Below, one piece after another: positions 35,420-44,167 of a stretch of 44,986 bases of DNA. The notes under the pieces are model-generated. The model searched no databases. It was given only the letters and a program-made list of their open reading frames with translations, and was not told the origin of the DNA. The position numbers and the translations under genes were made by a program. How positions within the stretch are numbered: the first letter of the stretch is position 1; every line of letters starts with the position of its first letter. The stretch comes from an uncultured Tenacibaculum sp. GTDB lineage: Bacteria; Bacteroidota; Bacteroidia; Flavobacteriales; Flavobacteriaceae. The stretch covers positions 116,120 through 161,105 of the forward strand of contig CANMWK010000014.1 in assembly GCA_947501615.1 (NCBI GenBank), in the 5' to 3' direction.

Positions 35420-36013
35420 TTGAAAAACTTACTCAAAATATTAATTCTAACTTTGATTTTAGCTTCTTGTAAAAAGGAAACTGAAAAGAAAGCGGAATTG
35501 AAAACATCTGAATTTAATATCAAAACAGACATAACTGATTTTAAGAAAAAAATGACTGAATTGGATACAATTAAATTTTGGTTTAATCATTCTGTTTGTA
35601 CATATCAAGGTTATGAACGGGTTGAAATAACAAGAAAATCTGATTTGATAAATATCCGAACTGAATTTAAAGACGATACATTTGACCAAAGTCCTGAATG
35701 GAAAACTATTTACGAAAAACAAATTCCAATTACAGATACGATATGGAAAATGGAGGAATTCTTCAAGCGGAATAAAACCCGACAAAAATTAGAAGAAAAG
35801 GAATATGGAACTTTACAAGTTTCTCACAATGGAATAAAAATTCATTATTTCACCAAAGGTTTAGTTGATTTAAATATGTTTATGGCTGAGTACTTTGAAA
35901 CAATGAAAAAGATACATCCAGAGAATAAGAATAATATTTACGGAATTGAAATAGCCGAAATGGATGATTTAAGAGACCATGAAATAAAAGAAATGGAATT
36001 AGAAACTGAATAA
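35420..36013 (+). CDS. cassette 16 lipoprotein, hypothetical
   Basis: The 197-aa product starts at TTG (no nearby ATG before the signal) and has a lipoprotein signal LILTLILASCKKE, lipobox LASC. The rest is charged and helical; no family is recognised. The start is 11 bases inside the cassette. Confidence 0.7.
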   Translation: MKNLLKILILTLILASCKKETEKKAELKTSEFNIKTDITDFKKKMTELDTIKFWFNHSVCTYQGYERVEITRKSDLINIRTEFKDDTFDQSPEWKTIYEKQIPITDTIWKMEEFFKRNKTRQKLEEKEYGTLQVSHNGIKIHYFTKGLVDLNMFMAEYFETMKKIHPENKNNIYGIEIAEMDDLRDHEIKEMELETE

Positions 36014-36020
36014 AAACTGC

Positions 36021-36151
36021 GTAGAACAATGTGTATAATTCATTGCTAATACTCGCCTACTTACGAAAATCCTCGCGGATTTTCTATTTGGTGATTATTT
36101 GCTAAATTAGTTACTTAAACACGCAACGAAATCATACACTAACCGTTGTGC
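36021..36151 (+). other. attC-like site 16
   Basis: R'' GTAGAAC, spacer AAT, L'' GTGTAT; L' ATACAC, spacer TAACC, GTTGTGC. Pairs with cassette 16 start GTTCTAC. Inner arms ATTGC / GCAAC; hairpin CGAAAATCC / GGATTTTC. Length 131. Confidence 0.9.
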
Positions 36152-36164
36152 TTTATTAAAAAAA

Positions 36165-36794
36165 ATGAAAAAATTATTACTCATCTTTATTCTAATTATT
36201 AATTCTTGTGCTTCTTATCAGTCAAGCTTTACAAAAGGTAAAACAGAGTTTGAGTCTAAAAACTATTCAAAAGCAATAGTTTTGTTAGAAAAACACATCC
36301 AAAAAAAGACAAATGATATAGAATCTTTATTTTTATTAGCTAGGAGTTACAGAAAACTAAATAACTTTAAAAAAGAAAATATTTATTATAGTAAAATACT
36401 AGAAATTGAACCCGATAATTATGGTTCATTAATAAACTCAGCTTTAAATGATAGAAGAGATGGAAAACATGATCAATCTTTAAAAAAATATTTATCAGTA
36501 ACTAAATATTATCCGAAAAAAGTAGAGGGATGGATTGGTGCATATAGCTTATTAAGTAATTCTAAAAGTAAAAACTATAATTTGAAGGAATCGATTCCAT
36601 ACGGAGAAAAAGCATTGGAATTATATAATGAAACGAACCCTAAACTTTATAAACAAATAAAATCTAATTTAGGAATAAGCTATTTTTTGACTGGACAAAA
36701 GGAATTAGCTTATCAATACTTACTTGAAACTTATAATTCAGGAATAAGAATAAACAGAAAAGATATTTTAAAGGATTTAGAAATTATAAAATAA
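36165..36794 (+). CDS. cassette 17 TPR lipoprotein
   Basis: The 209-aa product has a lipoprotein signal (LIFILIINSCAS, lipobox INSC) followed by 4-5 tetratricopeptide-like helix pairs (KGKTEFESKNYSKAIVLLEK, LFLLARSYRKLNNFKKENIYY, GSLINSALNDRRDGKHDQSL, QIKSNLGISYFLTGQKELAY). TPR proteins mediate protein-protein contacts; partner unknown. It ends 5 bases before the R'' box. Confidence 0.78.
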   Translation: MKKLLLIFILIINSCASYQSSFTKGKTEFESKNYSKAIVLLEKHIQKKTNDIESLFLLARSYRKLNNFKKENIYYSKILEIEPDNYGSLINSALNDRRDGKHDQSLKKYLSVTKYYPKKVEGWIGAYSLLSNSKSKNYNLKESIPYGEKALELYNETNPKLYKQIKSNLGISYFLTGQKELAYQYLLETYNSGIRINRKDILKDLEIIK

Positions 36795-36799
36795 ACAAA

Positions 36800-36996
36800 G
36801 CACAACAATGGCTATAATTAATACGGGATTTAATCTTTAATCAAAAGTATAGTGTATTTTTATAATGTCGTCAAATCATTTTGATTTGACTTTTTAAAAG
36901 AAAAAATAAAAGCAAACAAAATGCTTCACCTTAGTGCTAAATCGGAAAGCCTCTGCTTCCCTATTCCCGCACTAATCATAGCCGAAGCCGTTACCA
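36800..36996 (+). other. attC-like site 17 (long type)
   Basis: R'' GCACAAC, spacer AAT, L'' GGCTAT; L' ATAGCC, spacer GAAGCC, GTTACCA. Pairs with cassette 17 start GTTGTGCTTT over 10 bases. Inner arms CGGG / CCCG. Length 197. Confidence 0.86.
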
Positions 36997-37008
36997 TACA
37001 TTTAAAAA

Positions 37009-37503
37009 ATGACGAATACATTAAAATATTTAGGAATAATTTTAATATTATCAATTGTCAGTTTTTTAATTAGAGAAAACTTTCTTGAATTTTCTCTTTC
37101 GCAAATAGCGAATGAAAAAATTCAAATTGTGAGCGGAAGTGCAAGTAGACAATTTTACACACATATCTTATTTGCTTTATCAATTGGAATTATTCCTTTA
37201 CTCTATCTGATTATTAAAAAAATAACAAAATTGAATTTTATAAATCAAGGTTTAACCTCTTGTGGAATAATAATTATCAGCGGAATTTTACTCTGGCAAT
37301 TAAGAATATTACAGCTGAAAACACGATTAAGTATACTATCAGAATTTGAGATTGGGAACGGGATTCAAACTAATGTGAATTTTGATAATCTGAATTTTGA
37401 ACGTTATTTATTCATTGGTTTTTTAACTGGAACAATATTGAGTATTGTAATTTTCCACTATAAAAACAAAAACGGAATGAAAACGTATGGTAACAAAGTA
37501 TAA
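37009..37503 (+). CDS. cassette 18 membrane protein, hypothetical
   Basis: The 164-aa product has four predicted membrane helices (LKYLGIILILSIVSFLI, THILFALSIGIIPLLYLII, LTSCGIIIISGILLWQL, YLFIGFLTGTILSIVIF). No family is recognised. Its TAA stop is the TATAA of the L'' box: the last four codons and the stop lie inside the attC-like site. Confidence 0.7.
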   Translation: MTNTLKYLGIILILSIVSFLIRENFLEFSLSQIANEKIQIVSGSASRQFYTHILFALSIGIIPLLYLIIKKITKLNFINQGLTSCGIIIISGILLWQLRILQLKTRLSILSEFEIGNGIQTNVNFDNLNFERYLFIGFLTGTILSIVIFHYKNKNGMKTYGNKV

Positions 37504-37621
37504 AATTAATTGCTAGTGTTCGCCTACCTGTGAAATTCCTTCGGAATTTAACGTAGGCTAGTCCAATTTTATTAAATTAATCGTTAAAACAACGCAACTA
37601 ACCTTATACGCAACGTTAGCG
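37488..37621 (+). other. attC-like site 18
   Basis: R'' TGGTAAC, spacer AAA, L'' GTATAA; L' TTATAC, spacer GCAAC, GTTAGCG. Pairs with cassette 18 start GTTACCATAC over 10 bases. Inner arms TTGC / GCAA; hairpin GAAATTCC / GGAATTT. Length 134. Confidence 0.88.
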
Positions 37622-37652
37622 TAAATGGCTCAGTAAAATTGAAAAATAAAAA

Positions 37653-38072
37653 TTGACAAGAAAAACTCTAATCACAACTTTAATACTGAATTCCATAATT
37701 ATGATTGTAATTCCATCAGGTCATGGTGGAGGACTTATGATAATGTTGGAGACTTTATGCATTCCTCTAGTTATAGAAAATGAAATTAAAATAAAAAGTG
37801 AACATCCTTTCGAAAGTAACCTTCTACTTATAATACTTCTTTCTTTAATCGGGAAAATTATTCTGACTCTAAATTTATTTTCGAAAGCAATACTTAAGCG
37901 TAAAAAGTTTATTTATTTCGGACTGACTTTAATGTTAATTGCTTTTATATCTATCGTAATTGGAATTTTGAAATATGATTACTTAATTATTTTAATTACC
38001 CTTGGTAGTGGAATTCCTTTCTTAATTTACTCTTGGAGATTAATAAAATCATTAAAAAAAGAAACAATCTAA
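37653..38072 (+). CDS. cassette 19 membrane protein, hypothetical
   Basis: The 139-aa frame begins with TTG, 37 bases inside the cassette; a shorter start at Met-17 is possible. Three to four membrane segments are visible (LLLIILLSLIGKIILTL, FIYFGLTLMLIAFISIVIGIL, YLIILITLGSGIPFLIYSW). No family is recognised. The stop is about 100 bases before the R'' box. Confidence 0.55.
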   Translation: MTRKTLITTLILNSIIMIVIPSGHGGGLMIMLETLCIPLVIENEIKIKSEHPFESNLLLIILLSLIGKIILTLNLFSKAILKRKKFIYFGLTLMLIAFISIVIGILKYDYLIILITLGSGIPFLIYSWRLIKSLKKETI

Positions 38073-38175
38073 TAAAGTGTAAAATTGAATTTGTTACGAA
38101 ATCAACACCTGGAGATTTAACTCTGACAGAATATAAAACGAACGAAATCTGCTCACTCAAATGTATCGCCAAATA

Positions 38176-38312
38176 CGCTAACATTAGCTAAAAAACATTG
38201 CTTGCGGATTTTCCCACTTGAGAAAATCACGCTGACGAACAAATGTTCGTCATATTTTTTTTAAGTTTACGCTAAAACCAACGCAACGATTTCTTAGCTG
38301 AGACCGTTACCA
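38176..38312 (+). other. attC-like site 19
   Basis: R'' CGCTAAC, spacer ATT, L'' AGCTAA; L' TTAGCT, spacer GAGACC, GTTACCA. Pairs with cassette 19 start GTTAGCGTA. Inner arms ATTGC / GCAAC; hairpins GATTTTC / GAAAATC and GAACA / TGTTC. Length 137. Confidence 0.86.
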
Positions 38313-38768
38313 TTTATAGCTCGAAAAAACTTCAAATCTTGTCGCAATAGTTGTTAAATAAAATCTGATTCATAAGAGATGGACTGAAAAATCAATATGT
38401 AAACTAAACTCAGACGGATTAAAAAACTTGACTAAAACCAACTCGGACGGATTTTTCAAAACTTTGAAAACAGATTGACTTCACTCTACTGATAAAAATG
38501 ACGGATTAAAGCTGACTGATTTTGACAAACTGTGAGGAATTTAGTCGGATAAAAAAGTTTTGCTTGTTGTAAAAACTAAACGGAAACTGTTCGTGGTATT
38601 GCTATACTTTATGAAAAAACTTACTCAAATGCGTCGCTACAAATGGTAACAAGGGCTAAAAAACATTGCGGGCGGATTTTCCCCTTGGGAAAATCACGAA
38701 GGTAAATTAATGCTTGGCTCTTTATAATGCTTTCACTAATTTTAACGCAACGTTCTTTAGCCGGAACG
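38307..38768 (+). repeat. cassette 20, gene-less, tandem family B
   Basis: The 462-bp cassette has no credible frame on either strand. It repeats motifs such as AACTCAGACGGATTAAAAA, ACTCGGACGGATTT and GACGGATTAAAGC. Cassette 21 is a near copy. The CGGA-rich wording recalls families A and C. Confidence 0.78.
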
Positions 38769-38774
38769 TTACCA
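38644..38774 (+). other. attC-like site 20
   Basis: R'' TGGTAAC, spacer AAG, L'' GGCTAA; L' TTAGCC, spacer GGAAC, GTTACCA. Pairs with cassette 20 start GTTACCATTT over 10 bases. Inner arms ATTGC / GCAAC; hairpin GATTTTCCC / GGGAAAATC. Length 131. Confidence 0.88.
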
Positions 38775-39232
38775 TTTATAGCTCAAAAAAACTTTAAAAT
38801 CTTGTCGCAATAGTTGTTAAAAGAAATATGATTCATAATAGATGGATTGAAAATCAATATGCAAAACTGAACTCAGACGGATTAAAAAAACTCGACTAAA
38901 ACTGACTCGGACGGATTTCACAAAACTTTGAAAACAGACTGACTTCACACTGCTAATAAAAATGACGGATTAAAGCGGACGGATTTTGACTAACTATGAA
39001 GAATTTGGTCGGATAAAAAGTTTTACATACTCTAAAAATTAAACGAAGGCTGTTCGTGGTATTGCTCAGCTTTATGAAAAAAACTCACTCAAATGGGTCG
39101 CTACAAATGGTAACAAGGGCTAAAAAAACATTGCTGGCGGATTTTCCCCTTGGGAAAATCACGAACACAAATTAATGTTTGGCTCTTTATAATGCTTTCT
39201 TTAATTTTACGCAACGTTCTTTAGCCTGAACG
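38769..39232 (+). repeat. cassette 21, gene-less, tandem family B
   Basis: This 464-bp unit copies cassette 20 with scattered substitutions and small indels. It has the same start tag GTTACCATTT and the same attC-like site. No reading frame is conserved between the two copies, which argues against coding. Confidence 0.78.
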
Positions 39233-39238
39233 TTAGCA
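39108..39238 (+). other. attC-like site 21
   Basis: R'' TGGTAAC, spacer AAG, L'' GGCTAA; L' TTAGCC, spacer TGAAC, GTTAGCA. Pairs with cassette 21 start over 10 bases. Length 131. Confidence 0.88.
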
Positions 39239-39262
39239 AACATTAGAACCAACCAAACCTGA

Positions 39263-40333
39263 ATGAAAGGACCAGATATTTTTGTATTCATTTTTTCTGT
39301 GCTATACCTTATTGGAATATATTCTGGATATAGAGACAGAAATAAAGGTGGTCTACAAATATTATTTTGGTGTACAATTTCCTTAATTGTTTACATCATT
39401 GGAATTACTCATTTCTACGATGAAGTTAGACGAGCTTCAACACACGGAAATACAATTCACGGTTGGTATTCTAAATCAAACGGTGCAGAAAAAGTAATGG
39501 CAGGTTTTTGGGCTATTGGTTTTCCAATAATAACAAACGGACTTTTATTACTTTACATCTATTATCGTCCTGAAAAGAACAAAAATTTTAACGAACAGAA
39601 AACAAACATTTCAAAAAAAATAGTTCAAAAACCCGTTGACAAACCCTTTGATTGGTGGAATAAGTTAGACGATAAATGGAAAAAGATTTTGAATTATCAC
39701 ATTGATAATCTTCCAAAAGAATTTTGGAATAGCTATAACTTTAATAGAACACCTAAAAATTTCGAATCTTTAGCTAAAGAATATGAACCAACTAATGAAC
39801 AAATAGATGAAATTTTAAAACTACAAGAAATTGAAATCTTATGTAATGGTATTAACTCAATAGAACCATTGAAACCACTTATAGATATAATTCAAATAGA
39901 TACTAATCAAAATTATATCAACCTTAAAGAATTTGAATTCTTTAAAAAATTAAAAAATGCATCCGTTTGGCTTAATAATGAAAACGTTATTACTCTAAAT
40001 CAATCAATTCTGCTTAATTCACTTGAGGTTTTGAAAATAACAACTAATAAATGTGATTTAGAACTAATCAAATTCAGCTCAATTGATAAGTTAAAAGAAT
40101 TTTCTATTTATGAGAATCATAGTATAGGCAATTTCGATTTGAAAAATTTAGAAAATGGATTTAACATTGAAAAAATAACTCTTTGGAGTTTTAATCTCAA
40201 AAATATAAAGGCAATCCATAATTTAACTAAACTAAAAAAAATAGAAGTTCCTTTTTGGAATAGTTCATTTAGCAAAAATGACCTTGAAAATTTTAAGATA
40301 GCTTTACCAAATTGTGAAATTATTTGTAGATAA
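39263..40333 (+). CDS. cassette 22 membrane protein with leucine-rich C-terminus
   Basis: The 356-aa product has three N-terminal membrane helices (IFVFIFSVLYLIGIYSGY, ILFWCTISLIVYIIGI, GFWAIGFPIITNGLLLLYIYY; residues ~5-110) and a soluble C-terminal half (~140-356). That half contains leucine-rich-type repeats (FFKKLKNASVWLNNENVI, SLEVLKITTNKCDLELI, KLKEFSIYENHSIG, LTKLKKIEVPFW). Binding or sensing at the membrane is plausible; no family name can be given. Confidence 0.72.
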   Translation: MKGPDIFVFIFSVLYLIGIYSGYRDRNKGGLQILFWCTISLIVYIIGITHFYDEVRRASTHGNTIHGWYSKSNGAEKVMAGFWAIGFPIITNGLLLLYIYYRPEKNKNFNEQKTNISKKIVQKPVDKPFDWWNKLDDKWKKILNYHIDNLPKEFWNSYNFNRTPKNFESLAKEYEPTNEQIDEILKLQEIEILCNGINSIEPLKPLIDIIQIDTNQNYINLKEFEFFKKLKNASVWLNNENVITLNQSILLNSLEVLKITTNKCDLELIKFSSIDKLKEFSIYENHSIGNFDLKNLENGFNIEKITLWSFNLKNIKAIHNLTKLKKIEVPFWNSSFSKNDLENFKIALPNCEIICR

Positions 40334-40341
40334 ATAACGTT

Positions 40342-40537
40342 TGCTAACACGGTGTATAAAACATAGCTAATAAGTGCTTAACCGAAAGGCTTGTGTATAT
40401 TTAGAAAGTCCGCCAAATTTTTAATTTGGCTTTTAAAAAGAGAAAATTAAAAACAAAATATAAAAATTCGGCTCTGTGTTAATCCGAAAAATTAGTGTCT
40501 TTTTGCACGCTACGTTTCATACACAAGACCGTTATAC
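40342..40537 (+). other. attC-like site 22 (long type)
   Basis: R'' TGCTAAC, spacer ACG, L'' GTGTAT; L' ATACAC, spacer AAGACC, GTTATAC. Pairs with cassette 22 start GTTAGCAAAC over at least 10 bases. Inner arms TAGC / GCTA; hairpin GCCAAAT / ATTTGGC. Length 196. Confidence 0.88.
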
Positions 40538-40594
40538 CACATTTAGGACTGTAACAAATTAAAAAACTTAATGTCCTTATTGAAACACTAATCA

Positions 40595-41174
40595 ATGAAT
40601 ATCAGAACTCAATTAAAATTATCAGTTTCCCTTTTTATAATTCTGGTTTCTTGTCAAAGACCATTGAAAAATAAAAACATTGATAGAACTTGGATTCAAG
40701 AAGGTTATGGTAGAATCATATCGATTAAAGATTCCACTTATACATATTTTAACACAACTAAAAATTCTTGCTTGCCATTGATTTCAAATGGTAAATTAAC
40801 AGATAGATTTAGAATCGTAGATTTCAAAAATGATAAACTTATTTTAAATCCAGGTGGAATTGTTGACTGCCGAAATTTTTGCCCTTGGTACAATGGCTTA
40901 ACCTGAAATAAAACGTTTTGGTTCCTCAACAAATGGAATTTTCTCTGAAATTTTATGGAAAAACTTACCGAATGGCTGGGAGTTTAGCTTATCTAATGAA
41001 GTTTATAGCGGCCCCAAAGGAAATATTTATGAAATTACAGGAGTGCCGCCCAACTATGAAATTGATTATCTAAAAGACAGAACCGGTTTTTATAACAGTT
41101 TTTATGAGGGAAACGAGTTTAAAGATATTGGAATTAACAAAATAATAACGTGGCATAACACGGTGTATAAGTAA
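40595..41174 (+). pseudogene. cassette 23 deleted S41-type peptidase gene
   Basis: Two reading-frame pieces sit close together. 40595-40906 encodes a lipoprotein start (LFIILVSCQRP) and an N-terminal domain (WIQEGYGRIISIKDSTYTYF) that ends at a premature TGA. From 40902 another frame continues with KRFGSSTNGIFSEILW, LPNGWEFSLSNEVY and GVPPNYEIDY, which look like the C-terminal end of a C-terminal-processing (S41) peptidase. The central part with the Ser/Lys catalytic residues, some 250-300 residues, is absent. A deletion with frameshift explains this. The second frame ends within the attC-like site. Confidence 0.72.
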
Positions 41175-41282
41175 TAGCGGTTTAAGTAATAAAACGAAAG
41201 TATAACATAAAACAAAGGTCAGTGCAAAACCGAAAGGTAAGTGAGTAGAAATCCGCTACTACTCATACACTAACCGTTGGCA
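41153..41282 (+). other. attC-like site 23
   Basis: R'' GCATAAC, spacer ACG, L'' GTGTAT; L' ATACAC, spacer TAACC, GTTGGCA. Compared with cassette 23 start GTTATACCAC the R'' region (GTGGCATAAC) has one mismatch, the only imperfect pair in the array besides the ATT junction. Inner arms TAGCGG / CCGCTA. Length 130. Confidence 0.85.
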
Positions 41283-41295
41283 ATAATTTGAGATA

Positions 41296-42141
41296 ATGAA
41301 TCGGAAATCATTTCAAGAAATAAATCAAAGTGAAACAGCAGCAAGAAAATTGAAATCTCTGGCAAAATCTTCGAATCTAGACCTTGAATTTGTGACTCTA
41401 TTGGCGAATTATTCATGGGATTACGACCCTATTGGTAAAGAATCAATCGGCTGGGTTCAAGAAGAGCAAATTGACTTTAAACAGCTCTCAAAAGACGTTG
41501 GTATTGTATACAGACACTTGGGAATTGAAGACAATTTAACCTTAAATAAAGAATACCTTGTTGAGCAAATATTAAAGGCCTACAAGAAAAAAAACCGAAC
41601 AGAGCTTAAAGAGAAATTACTCATTGCTGGGATAGAAAAAAATTATTGCTATTTATCTGAATTTGCAACATATCACTACCTTAACAATCTGAATTTAGAA
41701 CAACTGGAATTGTTGGATCATAAGGAGTCATACAATGAATTAGAATTTATAAAAATGCTATTCAAAAAATTGTTCAGAGGTGGGGCTATTGAACGCTACA
41801 ATTTACTTTACTGCTATTGTGATTTATGTATTGACCTTCCCTATATCAAAACTAGACAGAGTCAAACCGAAGAATGGATTGAGGATTTACTGAAAGAAGT
41901 AAGAAATCTATCTGATTCAGCTACTTTAAAAGACCTAGTTAAAAGTTGTCAGGGAATAATTAAAGGAGATAAGTACTTTAAACAGGAAGTTTTGCAATCA
42001 TTGGCATATTCTGGAGATTTAAAAGTAAAAAAAATTGATGTTTCTAACATTTTCATTCCTGAACATAGAAATATCTTATCGGACCATTTTTATTCGAATG
42101 AATGGACTTACCCCGTAAGATTTTGGGGCGAAAATAATTAA
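41296..42141 (+). CDS. cassette 24 hypothetical protein
   Basis: The 281-aa product is soluble, helical and Leu/Lys/Glu-rich, beginning MNRKSFQEINQSETAARKLK. A cysteine-rich patch (LLYCYCDLCIDLPY) is unusual. It resembles in style the helical immunity-like proteins of accessory regions, but no family is recognised. It starts 19 bases inside the cassette and its stop is 5 bases before R''. Confidence 0.72.
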   Translation: MNRKSFQEINQSETAARKLKSLAKSSNLDLEFVTLLANYSWDYDPIGKESIGWVQEEQIDFKQLSKDVGIVYRHLGIEDNLTLNKEYLVEQILKAYKKKNRTELKEKLLIAGIEKNYCYLSEFATYHYLNNLNLEQLELLDHKESYNELEFIKMLFKKLFRGGAIERYNLLYCYCDLCIDLPYIKTRQSQTEEWIEDLLKEVRNLSDSATLKDLVKSCQGIIKGDKYFKQEVLQSLAYSGDLKVKKIDVSNIFIPEHRNILSDHFYSNEWTYPVRFWGENN

Positions 42142-42145
42142 CTAT

Positions 42146-42197
42146 TGCCAACAAAACCTAAACAGCATTAAAACGCAGTTTAGCCAAACCGTTAGCT
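42146..42197 (+). other. attC-like site 24 (minimal type)
   Basis: R'' TGCCAAC, spacer AAA, stem around CTAAAC / GTTTAG with an A-A mismatch and GC closing, spacer before GTTAGCT ending CAAACC. Pairs with cassette 24 start GTTGGCAATA over 10 bases. Length 52. Confidence 0.82.
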
Positions 42198-42200
42198 GTA

Positions 42201-43550
42201 ATGCGAAAACAGAGATTGAACAAACTACTTATAACAATATTAACAATGAATATATTTAACCTTTTCGGACAAAACAAACCGAAAAATGACCCTTACTGGG
42301 AATTCAATGAATCTGAACATTTTAAACCAAATTTAGAAAGAGGTGACTTTTTCAAATTAACAGATTTTGATTTCGGCTGGTTTGTTCTTGAACCAATTTC
42401 AGAATATATCCAAGATGAAAAAGGAGAACTCAAAAAAGGCAAAAATCTATCTTATGGTCAAAAAGCATTGTACTATTGGTGGTATGTTGATGGGCAAGTA
42501 AATAATGGTGGATTTACTCAATATTATTATAATGGTTATGGAAAATATACACCAACAATCATTAAGGCTTTAAAACATATCGGAGACGATAAAATGGCTG
42601 AACTTGTGAACCGTTCTTATGAATTATATTTAAAAGAAAACAGAAAAATTAAAGATGCACGGCTTGGAGGTTGGGAAGAATTCAGTAACCTATACAAAGA
42701 AATCAAAGATTTTGACGATTTAGATGATGAATACTATAATCTCAATAATCAAACGATGAAAAATATTGAGAATTACATTCGTAAGAATCCTAACGAAATA
42801 TGTTTGGATGAAGAAGGCAATGAATTTGACCTAAACTTTTCAGGAGAACTTAAAACATACCATTCGAACAAAAAAATTAAAGAACTAATACCTCTCGAAA
42901 AAGGAGTGGTTTCAGGAACATTTAAAAGCCATTTTGAAAATGGGAAATTAAGCGAAGAAATTTATTATTCTAAAGGCGAGCAAACTGGAGAAAGAATTGA
43001 ATATTATGAAAATGGAAATAAAAAATATACCATAACTAAAGACTTATCAAAAAATCAATTTGAGCATTTATGGTATTATGAAAATGGTAATTCTAAAAAA
43101 TTAGAGCATAAACAATTAGATAAAGATGAAAGAATTGGAGAATATAAAGAATGGCACGAAAACGGACAACTTTCCGAAACCGGTAATTATATATCAGCAT
43201 ATGAGCGTGACGGAGAATGGCTAGAATACCACAAAGACGGAACTAAAAAACTTGAAGCAGAATTTAAAAATGGTGATTTTCTAATACACAATTGTTGGAA
43301 TGAAAAAGGAGAACAAACTCTTAAAAATGGAACTGGACTTTACGTTTACGATTATAGTGGATGGGAAGGACATTTAGACCACAATGAGCAGGAATATAAA
43401 GATTATAAAAGACACGGTAAACAGCATACTTATACAAATGGAAAACTTTCACTTTATCAAGAAATGATTAATGGAAAAGAACACGGACTAACGAAATCTT
43501 ATGATGAAAATGGAGTAGAAAAATCGAAAAAAGAATTTAAAAACGAATAA
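42201..43550 (+). CDS. cassette 25 DUF4375/MORN-like repeat protein
   Basis: The 449-aa product has a probable signal peptide (LLITILTMNIFNLFGQ). Residues ~85-170 match the DMP19/DUF4375 type (YYWWYVDGQVNNGGFTQYYYNGYG). Residues ~225-445 contain MORN-2/YwqK-type repeats (GKLSEEIYYSKGEQTGERIEYYENGNKKY, EYKEWHENGQLSETGNY, GEWLEYHKDGTKKLEAEF). Both domains recur in immunity or antitoxin-like proteins of secreted toxins; activity here is unknown. The start is 9 bases inside the cassette. Confidence 0.8.
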   Translation: MRKQRLNKLLITILTMNIFNLFGQNKPKNDPYWEFNESEHFKPNLERGDFFKLTDFDFGWFVLEPISEYIQDEKGELKKGKNLSYGQKALYYWWYVDGQVNNGGFTQYYYNGYGKYTPTIIKALKHIGDDKMAELVNRSYELYLKENRKIKDARLGGWEEFSNLYKEIKDFDDLDDEYYNLNNQTMKNIENYIRKNPNEICLDEEGNEFDLNFSGELKTYHSNKKIKELIPLEKGVVSGTFKSHFENGKLSEEIYYSKGEQTGERIEYYENGNKKYTITKDLSKNQFEHLWYYENGNSKKLEHKQLDKDERIGEYKEWHENGQLSETGNYISAYERDGEWLEYHKDGTKKLEAEFKNGDFLIHNCWNEKGEQTLKNGTGLYVYDYSGWEGHLDHNEQEYKDYKRHGKQHTYTNGKLSLYQEMINGKEHGLTKSYDENGVEKSKKEFKNE

Positions 43551-43558
43551 AGCACTAC

Positions 43559-43755
43559 AGCTAACAAGGTATAAAAAACATAGGACGTTTGTGTTAAACC
43601 GAAAGGTCTGTGAATATTAACAAAGTCCGCTAAATATAAAATTTGACGTTTATAGTAGAAAAGATAAAAGCAAAATATTTATATTTAGCTAAGTAATAAA
43701 ATCGAAACGATAGTGCTTATCACCTGCCCTACGTTTCTTATACTGAACGTTGTAA
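43559..43755 (+). other. attC-like site 25 (long type)
   Basis: R'' AGCTAAC, spacer AAG, L'' GTATAA; L' TTATAC, spacer TGAAC, GTTGTAA. Pairs with cassette 25 start GTTAGCTGTA over 10 bases. The body resembles sites 6-8 and 13. Length 197. Confidence 0.86.
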
Positions 43756-44161
43756 ATAATGCACACTTCGGAAAATTTACTTTAACAAAAAGTAAAATCA
43801 TTATTGTTTTTCAAACTTTGAAAACATAAAAAGACAGAAAATCAGAATGTGAAACAGATCGGTTGACAGGGATTTGACAATCAGAAATCTAAAAGTGGAT
43901 TGAATAAGCACTCGGAGTTTGATCGCATAAAAACGGATTTGACTAAGTACAACGGAATCTTTGTGAAAAACGGACAAAGAATACGGAAAACTGATCGGGT
44001 AATCGGATTTAAAAAAAATATGAAAAGCACTATTTACAACAATGTATAACCGCAATTACGGCGGATTCGACTACGTCCGAATCCACTCGAAATTGCTAAG
44101 GCTAGTGTTTAAATCAAATCTTTTCGCTATTTTAGTCCGATAACTACGGTTATACCAAGCG
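43750..44161 (+). repeat. cassette 26, gene-less, tandem family C
   Basis: The 412-bp cassette starts GTTGTAAATAATGCACACTT. It has CGGA-rich wording (ACGGATTTGACTAAG, ACGGACAAAGAATACGG, ATCGGATTT). It is about 37 bases longer than cassettes 27 and 28 because of an extra internal block near 43900-43935. A minus-strand frame exists here but is not kept in the sister copies. Confidence 0.78.
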
Positions 44162-44167
44162 TTGTAA
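44034..44167 (+). other. attC-like site 26
   Basis: R'' TTACAAC, spacer AAT, L'' GTATAACCG; L' CGGTTATAC, spacer CAAGC, GTTGTAA. Pairs with cassette 26 start GTTGTAAATA over 10 bases. Central hairpin GGATTCGACTACGTCCGAATCC. Length 134. Confidence 0.9.

Noticed and set aside
43801..44055. Minus-strand 84-aa reading frame in cassette 26
   Set aside because: It crosses into the recombination site and I see no matching frame maintained in sister cassettes 27 and 28.
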